DNA of 64,000 nucleotides from Archivesica marissinica. Taxonomy: Eukaryota; Mollusca; Bivalvia; Venerida; Vesicomyidae. The notes under the pieces were generated by a model, which was not told the origin of the DNA, did not search any database, and was given only the letters and a program-made list of their open reading frames with translations. Shown here in pieces: positions 48,302 to 58,696 of this stretch. The position numbers were made by a program, and so were the translations under genes. The stretch covers positions 37,235,858 to 37,299,857 of the forward strand of contig CM026397.1 of the NCBI GenBank assembly GCA_014843695.1. The letters are read 5' to 3'. Each line of letters begins with the position of its first letter. Position 1 is the first letter of the stretch.

Positions 48302-50465
48302 ACCAGTCAGTCAGTCAGTCAGTCAGTCAGTCAGTCAGTCAGTCAGTCAGTCAGTCAGTCAGTCAGTCAGTCAGTCAGTCAGTCAGTCAGTCAGTCAGTC
48401 AGTCAGTCAGTCAGTCAGTCAGTCAGTCAGTCAGTCAGTCAGCAGTCAGTCAGTCAGTCAGTCAGTCAGTCAGTCAGTCAGTCAGTCAGTCAGTCAGTCA
48501 GTCAGTCAGTCAGTTAGTCAATCAGTCAGTAAGTCAGTATGTCATTCATTCATTCAGTGAGTCAGTGAGTAAGTGATTCAATTCGGTCGGTCGGTCGGTC
48601 GGTCGGTCGGTCGGTCGGTCGGTCGGTCGGTGGTGGTGGTTTCGTCGGTCGGTCGGTCGGTCGGTCGGTCGGTCGGTCGGTCGGTCGGTCGGTCGGTCGG
48701 TCGGTCGGTCGGGCGGTCGGGTCGGTCGGTCGGGTCGGTCGGTCGGTCGGTCGGTCGTCGGTCGGTCGGTCGGTCGGTCGGTCGGTCGGTCGGTCGGTCG
48801 GTCGGTCGGTCGGTCGGTCGGTCGGTCGGTCGGTCGGTCGGTCGGTCGTCGGTCGGTGGTCGGTCGGTCGGTCGGTCGGTCGTCGGTCGGTGGTCGTCGT
48901 CGGTCGGTCGGTCGGTCGGTCGGTCGGTCGGTCGGTCGGTCGGTCGGTCGGTCGGTCGGTCGGTCGGTCGGTCGGGTCGGTCGGTGGTCGGTCGGTCGGT
49001 CGGTCGGTCGGTCGGTCGGTCGGTCGGTCGGTGTCGGTCGGTCGGTCGGTCGGTCGGTCGGTCGGTCGGTCGGTCGGTCGGTCGGTCGGTCGGTCGGTCG
49101 GTGTCGGTCGGTCGTCTCGTCGTCGTCGTGTCGGTCGTCGGTCGGTTCGGTCGGTTCGGTGTCGGTCTGTGTCGGTCTGTGTCGGTCTGTGTCGGTCTGT
49201 GTCGGTCTGTGTCGGTCTGTGTCGGTCTGTGTCGGTCTGTGTCGGTCTGTGTCGGTCTGTGTCGGTCTGTGTCGGTCTGTGTCGGTCGGTCGGTCTGTGT
49301 CGGTCTGTGTCGGTCTGTGTCGGTCTGTGTCGGTCTGTGTCGGTCTGTGTCGGTCTGTGTCGGTCTGTGTCGGTCTGTGTCGGTCTGTGTCGGTCTGTGT
49401 CGGTCGGTGTCGGTCGGTCGGTCTGTGTCGGTCTGTGTCGGTCGTGTCGGTCGGTCGGTCGGTCGGTCGGTCGGTCGGTCGGTCGGTCGGTCGGTCGGTC
49501 GGTCGGTCGGTGGGTCGGTCGGTCGGTCGGTCGGTCGGTCGGTCGGTCGGTCGGTCGGTCGGTCGGTCGGTCGGTCGGTCGGTCGGTCGGTCGGTCGGTC
49601 GGTCGGTCGGTCGGTCGGTCGGTCGGTCGGTCGGTCGGTCGGTCGGTCGGTCGGTCGGTCGGTCGGTCGGTCGGTCGGTCGGTCGGTCGGTCGGTCGGTC
49701 GGTCGGTCGGGTCGGTCGGTCGGTCGGTCGGTCGGTCGGTCGGTCGGTCGGTCGGTCGGTCGGTCGGTCGGTCGGTCGGTCGGTCGGTCGGTCGTCGGTC
49801 GGTCGGTCGGTCGGTCGGTCGGTCGGTCGGTCGGTCGGTCGGTCGGTCGGTCGGTCGGTCGGTCGGTCGGTCGCGGTCGGTCGGCGGTCGGTCGTCGGTC
49901 GGTCGGTCGGTCGGTCGGTCGTCGGTCGGTCGGTCGGTCGGTCGGTCGGTCGGTCGGTCGGTCGGTCGGTCGGTCGGTCGGTCGGTCGGTCGGTCGGTCG
50001 GTCGGTCGGTCGGTCGGTCGGTCGGTCGGTCGGTCGGTCGGTCGGTCGGTCGGTCGGTCGGTCGGTCGGTCGGTCGGTCGGTCGGTCGGTCGGTCGGTCG
50101 GTCGGTCGGTCGGTCGGTCGGTCGGTCGGTCGGTCGGTCGGTCGGTCGGTCGGTCGGTCGGTCGGTCATTTAGTCAGTCATTTAGTCAGTCAGTCAGTCA
50201 GTCACCTGTCAGTCATCAGTCAGTGTGAGTCAGTGAGTGAGCCATCAGTCAGTCATCAGTCAGTCATCAGTCAGTCATCATCATCATCATCAGTCAGTCA
50301 TCAGTCAGTCATCAGTCAGTATGAGTCAGTGAGTGAGCCATCAGTCAGTCATCAGTCAGTCATACGTCAGTCATCACTCAGTCATCACTCAGTCATCAGT
50401 CAGTCATCAGTCGGTCATTCATTCATTCATTCATTCATTCATTCATTCATTCATTCATTCATTCA
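48302..50465. repeat. CAGT/CGGT tetranucleotide array
   Basis: (CAGT)n at 48302-48545, (CGGT)n at 48583-50165 with an inner zone of tgtgtcggtc units at about 49155-49440, then CAGT and CATT-type repeats to 50465. Frames on both strands are open for more than 500 codons and are artefacts. Confidence 0.97.
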
Positions 50466-50834
50466 TTGAAGTTGTTCAAACGATCATTTTGTGTATTAAG
50501 TGGAGGCCCAGTTGCAAATAAGATCTTTATTTGTACATATGTTACTCTAAATCAGAGTCCACATCGTCGTACTCATATACTTAAGCAATGTAATGTCTGA
50601 ACATAATGAGAATGTAAATTATAATGTAGTATTAGTATGTATTGTCAATACAGTATATGATTTCTCATATTGACATATTTTTCACGTGAATGCTTTTATG
50701 TATGTATATATATATGTTATATAATGATGAACTTTTAAGTTCAAATTGGAAAATAAAATGTCTTCCTCTTCTTACATTAACTTAATTAAAGTGTAACCGT
50801 CCAAAAATAAAGAATTATAATTATTATTCCCATT
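50466..50834. other. Unique AT-rich intron sequence
   Basis: No exon or repeat recognised. Confidence 0.45.
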
Positions 50835-51508
50835 TAAAGCGACATTACATCGCAAAAAGCAAATAAAATGCATTTTCACACATAGATGCATTGCTACTAC
50901 ACATTCTTCTGAATACATTAACTCTTTCAACCCCAAGTAACTGACATGGATTGGTGCATGCTATTTTTAGACCAATAAATTAATAAGAAAATTACCTTTG
51001 GACCAGTTCATTTATCAAAATGGGTAATTTTATCTAAAAATAGTAATAATTATTACTGGCAAAAAGTGCAGATCCTGATGAGACGGCTCGTTACTTTTCA
51101 TAAGCCTATTTAGAGGCCTGTGGGGTTGAAAGGGTTAACATTGAATCAATAAACAGTGTTTTTGTGGATTGAAAGTATGATTTCATAAAACGGTCATCCA
51201 CGCTCCTGAATTGACATTTGTTTTGTCATCGGAGTCAATACTAAACGCGATATGTCGTTTAGAGATAATTTAACTAAGAATAGTCTACAAAACAGATGTG
51301 AGATATAACGTGTTTTTCAGGATACACTAGTTGTCTTACGCATGCGTGTTTACATTATTTTGCTTTGTCAACAAACCGCGTATACGACGTTTGTTTATTA
51401 GTTGAAATACTCTATATTTGAGGCAAATATTTGGAAAAACATTATACCATATAATAGGAAAATACTTCTGTAGAAATTTGTGTTTTCACTGATTTATGTC
51501 GCTTTAAG
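50835..51508. mobile_element. Nested DNA elements ending at the KY exon acceptor
   Basis: The outer element has ends ttaaagcgacattacatcgc and, inverted, gatttatgtcgctttaag, family of 35627. Inside it, 50918-51138 is a second MITE with TTAA-bounded inverted ends (ttaactctttcaacccc and ggggttgaaagggttaa). The last bases of the outer element form the AG used by the exon at 51509. Confidence 0.75.
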
Positions 51509-51738
51509 GCCAATCCAAGCGATGCTGAATCCTTCAATAAGTTGATTTCCCATCTACAAAGGCCAATCCAGAACTGTAGATACCCACAGCTGTACCTAGT
51601 GCGGGGTATTCTAGTTTGGATAGCCCAGAACCAGTCGTATGCAGGACCAAATGCTAGATACACCACCCCACTCGGCTTTATACAACAATTAGTCCGAGGG
51701 AGATTATCGCCGGCAGAAGTATTCACAACATTTTGTGG
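51509..51738 (+). CDS. Exon: N-terminal half of KY/hillarin-type transglutaminase-like core
   Basis: The exon is 230 bp, phase 0 to 2, donor gtaaga at 51739. Its acceptor AG lies at the outer end of a MITE (gtcgctttaag), an unusual arrangement with a poor pyrimidine tract. The encoded residues include FNKLISHL, YLVRGILVWIAQNQSYAG and TPLGFIQQLVRGRLSPAEVF. The hydrophobic V-W-I-A-x-N element is the family's conserved helix ahead of the nucleophile loop. In active members that loop reads roughly G-V-C-x-G-Y-A-x-L-F. A gapless alignment puts Arg (codon 51701-51703) where the catalytic Cys should be. KY proteins act in the cytoskeleton or cytoplasm. Confidence 0.8.
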
Positions 51739-51769
51739 GTAAGATTCCGCTTTAATTTATAATATTTAA

Positions 51770-51955
51770 ATATTATTTATTGTACACATTTAGTTCATAG
51801 ATCTACACAATTAATTTAGCGAAACAAGTTCTTACAACATTAATTTAATCGTTATCGAGACCTCATTCCTGATGGAATCCATCGCCATTGTAGAGAGAAA
51901 AGAGACAATGTGGAATTTAAGTGCCCTGTCTAAGGGCACAGTCGTAACGGCTACT
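51770..51955 (-). mobile_element. SINE family B, antisense
   Basis: Inverse tail (gcgaaacaagttcttacaac) to the body (cctgtctaagggcac, then gtaacggct). Confidence 0.75.
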
Positions 51956-51956
51956 T

Positions 51957-52290
51957 ATTGGCGCTAACTCCGGGCCTTCCATACCTAAACGTATCGCTCC
52001 ACATCCTAAAAATAAAATATGTTTGTTTGTTTTGGGGCGTAAAGTCGCGCCAACAGCTTATGTTATACCGCGACTCTCCAGCTATTAACGATGGAGGTAG
52101 ACATGCTGCCCCTTCAAACAGTATTTCAGGCTCTGGCGGACAGCCGTGTAGAACCACCAACCTATCACAAGACAGCTGGATAGCGTCCTAACTTGAACAA
52201 ATTCGACACGTCAGTGGGATTCGAACCTACAGCGATGAGGGGCACATTATTTCAAGTCAACGACCGTAACCACTCGGCCACGAACAAAAT
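51957..52290 (-). mobile_element. SINE family F, antisense, long copy
   Basis: It ends in a reversed tRNA-like head (gggattcgaacctacagcga, then ccgtaaccactcggccacg). The body has ggcggacagccgtgtagaac and ccagctattaacgatgg. Confidence 0.75.
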
Positions 52291-52404
52291 CAATAAAACA
52301 GAATAAACAGTTGGATTAATTAATAATAACTAAATAAACAATAACTAAATAAATACACACGATTGCTAGCATACATAACACTACTTGATTCTGACTAATG
52401 ATAG

Positions 52405-53411
52405 GTATGCTGGAATAGAGTGCGCTGAGGTCACGGGTAGAGCAAAGGCTATACGATACAGAGCTGGGGATGGCGATTCAGAGTATTTTAAACATCACAC
52501 ATGGATAGCCTTTCAAGCCGACGGAAAGTGGCACCTAATGCACCCTCTATGGTCCATCCACGCTAACGTCGGATATGAGCATGGTGGCGAGATCGAGTTA
52601 GAAAAAGATGGCAGGGATAGCATGAGAATGAAGGTAGAAACACAAGGAATTTCAATATTCTTGGTGAACGACTTCTGGTTTTGCGTGTCGCCCGAAATCT
52701 GTGTCACTAGATGTTTTCCAGATCATTCAAAATGGCAGAATCCAGGCGGATCAAGGATTATCGGCAGTTTTAATGACTTCTTGGCTTTACCGGATCTTCG
52801 ACAAGGGTTTTATGACATGAAGTTGTTCTTATTGAGTGATAAAGCTTGCCTACTACAATCCGTAAAAGGTAAATGTTACATTTCTATTATGGCGGAAAAA
52901 GACATGGCAAATTGTCTTGATTTCTCGTATGAGCTTGCAATGGAGGGAACTTCCGGTGATAGTTTGAATGTCAAGGACATGCAGCAGCTCGTTTTACCGC
53001 AATTTTGTGGAAACGTTTTTAAATTTGAAATCCGTCTGCCAGTTGTAGGCACCTATTGGTTTAGATTAGCAGCTGGCTTCGTGAATGAACCAGACACAAT
53101 GCGGAACTGTTGCCAATTTAAATTATCTTGCAAAGAAGTCAATAAGAATTGTCCAAGATTTCCGGCATGTTCCGACCTGGGTATGTACGGACATGGCTAT
53201 CAAGCCATCGACGCGGGACTACTGAATTCATCGGTGGTGGAAGCAAAAATATACATGCAGCCAACCAATGAAAAGTTGAACACGAAGAAACAGACCGTTG
53301 CGAAGTTCAAAACTGATGATGATCCTGCAAGAGATATGTTGTATGGAGCCGAGATGTATTCCAATGGAAGCGATTTCGTGGATGAAGACAATAGTGATAC
53401 TGTACTGATAG
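52405..53411 (+). CDS. Exon: C-terminal part of KY/hillarin-type domain and following beta domain
   Basis: This large exon (1,007 bp, about 335 codons, phase 2 to 1) begins after acceptor aatgatag and ends before donor gtgggt at 53412. It opens YAGIECAEVTGRAK, the KY-family strand after the nucleophile helix. It continues with HHTWIAF (52493-52504, triad His kept), then WHLMHPLWS, where His (52541-52543) replaces the usual triad Asp. Then comes CFPDHSKWQ, the HFPD..WQ signature typical of KY peptidase/hillarin proteins. The rest has beta-rich text (ITALD-like strands are in the next exon; here FEIRLPVVGTYWFRLAAGF). With Cys and Asp both changed, a pseudoenzyme is likely. The exon's last bases and donor are copied in tandem downstream. 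Confidence 0.88.
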
Positions 53412-54050
53412 GTGGGTTATCCATATATACATCGTCTTGGTTATCGTAGATGAAGACAATAGTGATAATGTACTGATAGGTGGGTTATCCATATATACAT
53501 CGTCTTGGTTATCGTAGATGAAGACAATAGTGATAATGTACTGATAGGTGGGTTATCCATATACACATCGTCTTGGTTATCGTAGATGAAGACAATAGTG
53601 ATAATGTACTGATAGGTGGGTTATCCATATATACATCGTCTTGGTTATCGTAGATGAAGACAATAGTGATACTGTACTGATAGGTGGGTTATCCATATAC
53701 ACATCGTCTTGGTTATCGTAGATGAAGACATAGTGATAATGTACTGATAGGTGGGTTATCCATATACACATCGTCTTGGTTATCGTAGATGAAGACAATA
53801 GTGATAATGTACTGATAGGTGGGTTATCCATATATACATCGTCTTGGTTATCGTAGATGAAGACAATAGTGATACTGTACTGATAGGTGGGTTATCCATA
53901 TACACATCGTCTTGGTTATCGTAGATGAAGACACTAGTGATAATGTACTGATAGGTGGGTTATCCATATACACATCGTCTTGGTTATCGTAGATGAAGAC
54001 AATAGTGATAATGTACTGATAGGTGGGTTATCCATATATACATCGTCTTG
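53381..54050. repeat. 68-bp array copying an exon end and donor
   Basis: Each unit has gatgaagacaatagtgata(c/a)tgtactgatag followed by gtgggttatccatatatac and atcgtcttggttatcgta. The first part equals the last 31 bases of the exon at 52405 and the junction is its GT donor. Donors recur at 53412, 53480, 53548, 53616 and on, about ten in all. One copy has a 1-bp deletion. Confidence 0.95.
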
Positions 54051-54254
54051 GTAGGCGATATGTACTATACAGGCATCGTCTAGTTATTCCTCATGAAATG
54101 TGAAAACATGTCAGAAATTCTGTCTAAGATGAAACACTTCTATGGTTTCGATATAGTTACAGTAGATGTTGCTAATATTTAGCGTTCCAATATGTACCAG
54201 AATTAGATATGCTTCAGATTTAATTTTGTATCAAATAAGTAGATGTAGGTGTGC

Positions 54255-54610
54255 TTTGTTCCCTCTTTCCTATATACCAGACAAGTAGATATGTTGCAAA
54301 TGCAGTTTTAATATACTCCAAAGTGGTAAATGTGTTTTAGATTTAGTCTTACTATGTTCCAAAAAGTAGACATGTTTTAGATTTATTTTTATTATGTTCC
54401 AAAGCAGTATGCATGCTTGAGGTTCAGTTTTACTATGTTCCAAAGATGTAGACATGTTTAGGTTCAGTTTTACTATGTTCCAAAGATGTATACATGTTTA
54501 TTCAGTTTTACTATGTTCCAAAGAAGTAGACATGCTTAGATTCAATTTTACTATGTTCCAAAGATGTAGACGTGTTTAGATTTAGTTTTACTATTTACAA
54601 AAGAACCAAC
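54255..54610. repeat. Degenerate 40-bp array
   Basis: The unit is ttttactatgttccaaaga, then tgtagacatgtttagattca, with indels; about eight copies. Confidence 0.8.
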
Positions 54611-54679
54611 ATTTTTGTTCGAGGCAATGCTCGCCAGGCTCGCCAATTGTAATCAGACAACTGAAGTTTCTGTGTGTGT

Positions 54680-54965
54680 TTCACGTTTATTTATCGTCAC
54701 TACCGGTTGCCCATATGAGCGACGCCTCCTGAATAGATTAGTTATTTTAGATTTTTAGAGGGTAGTGCAATGATACTGACAGAGACTCATTCCAGAGTCT
54801 CCTCTGGTTCTTTTACGTGCACGATGTACAGCACCTACATGAGACCTCGGTTTAAAGCTCCATCTGAAAGACTGTTAATTTTATTAGGGTCAGACGGGGT
54901 CGAACCTGCGATTCCTGAATTACCAGTCCAGCGTGCTACCACTGGACTACAGATCCGTCTGTTTC
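54680..54965 (-). mobile_element. SINE family C, antisense
   Basis: Inverse of the tail (gtttatttatcgtcactacc) to the head (attaccagtccagcgtgcta). Confidence 0.8.
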
Positions 54966-55110
54966 TAGTCAATCCGAGAAGTACGTCAGGGTGATCACTC
55001 GATGCAATAAATTCCAATCTTACACTAATAAACACAAATATCCTCTATTGCCTGTTTATCAAGACAATTAGACCACAACTGGTTGCATGATATTTCGTTG
55101 AGCTTTTCAG

Positions 55111-55287
55111 GAAACACCGAGGTGGTACACGACAAGACACGAGGCCAGCTGGTTGTGAATGCTAGCTTACCCAAGGATGGTGAATACGCCGTGGTCATCA
55201 CAGCTCTCGATAAGAATGACAATGACCACAAGACAGCCAAACCTGTAGTGGGTTACTTGGTTACCACGATAATTGATGACAATGACA
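55111..55287 (+). CDS. Exon: KY-associated beta segment
   Basis: The acceptor is gagcttttcag and the donor gtaaga. The exon is 177 bp, phase 1 to 1. It encodes 59 residues, including TRGQLVVNASLPKDGEYAVV and ITALDKNDND, then VVGYLVTTIIDDND. The L-P-x-x-G-x-Y-x-V-x-I-x-A pattern is the immunoglobulin-like repeat that follows the KY core in hillarin-type proteins. Phase and content both fit the exon at 52405, so the assignment to the same transcript is strong. Confidence 0.82.
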
Positions 55288-55324
55288 GTAAGATCAATCA
55301 ATGTCGATATTATCATTTACTTGT

Positions 55325-55612
55325 GGAACTCGTGATAGCGCGGTTATAGCGCGTTTGCTTCAGGTGCGAAATGCCCGGAGTTCGCGCCACAATGGAGGCC
55401 TTACTAATGTGTCCTTATGCAATGAATTTAAATTCCACATTGCCTCCTCTGTCTATGGTTCGCCGGCGGCGAGGGTAAATAAGCTCAATCATCATTCTCT
55501 CTCCCTCGTGGCGATGGATTCCACTAGGAATGAGGTCTCAATAGTGATTAATATAAGTTGTAAGAACTTGTTTCGCAATAGATAATAAATAAAAAATAAA
55601 TTTGCATAAACT
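55325..55612 (+). mobile_element. SINE family B with a 55-bp insertion
   Basis: Head cgtgatagcgcggttatagc, B-box ggagttcgcgcc, body and tail as in the family. An extra stretch (ctatggttcgccggcggcga and following) lies in the body. Confidence 0.7.
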
Positions 55613-55699
55613 ATTCACTCGTTGTGTTTGGCACACTTTGATTTCAGACCAAAACACATGCTCATTGTTCATATTTAGGCCGCATCTTGTTCTTTCAAT

Positions 55700-57655
55700 T
55701 CATCATCAAATTCATCATTAATGTGGCACCGAGTTCTTTCAATCCATCATTAATGTGGCACCGAGTTCTTTCAATTCATCATTAATGCGGCACCGAGTTC
55801 TTTCAATTCATCATTAATGCTGCACCGAGTTCTTTCAATTCATCATTAATGTGGCACCGAATTCTTTCAATTCATCATACTGTGGCACCGAGTTCTTTCA
55901 ATTCATCATTAATGCTGCACCGAGTTCTTTCAATTCATCATACTGTGGTACCGAGTTCTTTCAATTCATCATTAATGTGGCACCGAGTCCTTTCAATTCA
56001 TCATTACTGTGGCACCGAGTTCTTTCAATTCATCATTAATGCTGCACCGAGTTCTTTCAATTCATCATTAATGTGGCACCGAATTCTTTCAATTCATCAT
56101 ACTGTGGCACCGAGTTTTTTCAATTCATCATTAATCTGGCACCGAGTTCTTTCAATTCATCATTAATGTGGCACCGAATTCTTTCAATTCATCATACTGT
56201 GGCACCGAATTCTTTCAATTCATCATACTGTGGCACCGAGTTCTTTCAATTCATCATTACTCTGGCACCGAGTTCTTTCAATCCATCATTAATGCTGCAC
56301 CGAGTTCTTTCAATTCATCATTAATGCTGCACCGAGTTCTTTCAATTCATCATACTGTGGTACCGAGTTCTTTCAATTCATCATTAATGTGGCACCGAGT
56401 CCTTTCAATTCATCATTACTGTGGCACCGAGTTCTTTCAATTCATCATTAATGCTGCACCGAGTTCTTTCAATTCATCATTAATGTGGCACCGAATTCTT
56501 TCAATTCATCATACTGTGGCACCGAGTTTTTTCAATTCATCATTAATCTGGCACCGAGTTCTTTCAATTCATCATTAATGTGGCACCGAATTCTTTCAAT
56601 TCATCATACTGTGGCACCGAATTCTTTCAATTCATCATACTGTGGCACCGAGTTCTTTCAATTCATCATTACTCTGGCACCGAGTTCTTTCAATCCATCA
56701 TTAATGCTGCACCGAGTTCTTTCAATTCATCATTAATGCTGCACCGAGTTCTTTCAATTCATCATACTGTGGTACCGAGTTCTTTCAATTCATCATACTG
56801 TGGCACCGAGTTCTTTCAATTCATCATTAATGCTGCACCGAGTTCTTTCAATTCATCATTACTGTGGTACCGAGTTCTTTCAATTAATCATTACTGTGTC
56901 ACCGAGTTCTTTCAATTCATCATTACTGTGGCACCGAGTTCTTTCAATCCATCATTAATGCTGCACCGAGTTCTTTCAATTCATCATTAATGCTGCACCG
57001 AGTTCTTTCAATTCATCATACTGTGGTACCGAGTTCTTTCAATTCATCATAATGTGGCACCGAGTTCTTTCAATTCATCATTCTGTGGCACCGAGTTCTT
57101 TCAATTCATCATTAATGCTGCACCGAGTTCTTTCAATTCATCATTAATGTGGCACCGAATTCTTTCAATTCATCATACTGTGGCACCGAGTTCTTTCAAT
57201 TCATCATTAATGCTGCACCGAGTTCTTTCAATTCACCATACTGTGGTACCGAGTTCTTTCAATTCATCATTAATGTGGCACCGAGTCCTTTCAATTCATC
57301 ATTACTGTGGCACCGAGTTCTTTCAATTCATCATTAATGCTGCACCGAGTTCTTTCAATTCATCATTAATGTGGCACCGAATTCTTTCAATTCATCATAC
57401 TGTGGCACCGAGTACTTTCAATTCATCATTAATGCTGCACCGAGTTCTTTCAATTCATCATTAATGTGGCACCGAATTCTTTCAATTCATCATACTGTGG
57501 CACCGAGTTCTTTCAATTCATCATTAATGCTGCACCGAGTTCTTTCAATTCATCATACTGTGGCACCGAGTTCTTTCAATTCATCATTACTGTGGCACCG
57601 AGTTCTTTCAATTCATCATTACTGTGGCACCGAGTTTTTTCAATCATTAAGGTTA
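55700..57655. repeat. 27/32-bp array with 412-bp higher-order units
   Basis: The unit is ggcaccgagttctttcaatt, then catcattaatgt or catactgt. Runs at 56073 and 56485 are identical over at least 250 bp at 412-bp spacing. Confidence 0.95.
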
Positions 57656-57689
57656 TAATTCATCATGTTTGGACGGTACCCTACTCCTT

Positions 57690-57955
57690 GTAGGGCGGTG
57701 GTTCTAGTCGACTAGGACGGTGGTTCTAGTCGACTAGGGCGGTGGTTCTAGTCGACTAGGGCGGTTGTTCTAGTCGACTAGGGCGGTGGTTCTAGTCGAC
57801 TAGGGCGGTGGTTCTAGTCGACTAGGACGGTGGTTCTAGTCGACTAGGGCGGTGGTTCTAGTCGACTAGGGCGGTGGTTCTAGTCGACTAGGGCGGTGGT
57901 TCTAGTCGACTAGGGCGGTGGTTCTAGTCGACTAGGGCGGTGGTTCTAGTCGATG
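57690..57955. repeat. 22-bp array, 12 copies
   Basis: The unit is gggcggtggttctagtcgac plus ta. It resembles the SINE F body (gtcggtggttctacac) and runs straight into SINE F 3' sequence. Confidence 0.93.
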
Positions 57956-58030
57956 GGGTCTTCCTCCACTAATAACAGCTGGAGATACCTCATACGCTGT
58001 TGGTGAGACATTAAAACGCCCAAACCCCCA
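57956..58030 (+). mobile_element. SINE family F, 3' fragment
   Basis: It reads cttcctccactaataacagc, then tggagatacc, like the SINE F ends at 51957 (inverse) and 60570. Confidence 0.6.
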
Positions 58031-58034
58031 TGCA

Positions 58035-58215
58035 AGCATGCACGGACGCAAGCAAGTAAGCACGCAAGCAAGCAAGCAAGCACGCGAGCAAGCAAGCAAG
58101 TAAGCACGCAAGCAAGCACACAAGCAAGCAAGTAAGCACGCAAGCAAGCACGTAAGCAAGCAAGCACGGAAGCAAGCAAGCACACAAGCAAACAAGTAAG
58201 CACGCAAGCAAGCAC

Positions 58216-58250
<35 letters not shown>

Positions 58251-58450
58251 CGGAAGCAAGCAAGCACGGAAGCAAACAAGCAAGCATGTAAGCAAGCAAG
58301 CAAGCAAGCACGCAAGCAAGCAAGCAAGCACGCACGTAAGCAAGAAACACGCAAGCACGGAAGCAAGCAAGCACGGAAGCAAACAAGTACGCAAGCACGT
58401 AAGCAAGCAAGCACGCAAGCACACGTAAGCAAACAAGCAAACAAACAATG
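58035..58450. repeat. AAGC-rich array
   Basis: Runs of aagcaagcacg with variants. Open frames in it are artefacts rich in Leu, Ala and Cys. Confidence 0.95.
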
Positions 58451-58479
58451 CACCCGGGTAGAACAACTGACTCAGCAGT

Positions 58480-58585
58480 CCACCTGGATATTGTGAACAT
58501 CCCAAATAGGATTTGAACCTACATCGGTGAGGGGCAAGTGATTAGAAGTCAACGGCTTTAACCACTCGGCCATGGAAGCTCCTAC
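58480..58585 (-). mobile_element. SINE family F, antisense head
   Basis: The reversed tRNA-like head: aggatttgaacctacatcgg, then ttaaccactcggccatgg. Confidence 0.7.
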
Positions 58586-58696
58586 TGTATTGTATTGTAA
58601 TTACTTGAGCGATATGCCGTTTTGGTGCGACGAATGCCCCACAATCCGCATAACTAACGACGATCGTGAACATATATAGGTATATACATATTTCAG

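Noticed and set aside
48562..50469. Open frames over 500 codons rich in Ser-Val-Gly-Arg or Thr-Asp-Arg-Pro
   Set aside because: They are translations of the CGGT array in several frames and both strands.
57932..58505. Leu/Ala/Cys-rich antisense frames resembling membrane proteins
   Set aside because: They translate the AAGC array; hydrophobicity is a by-product.
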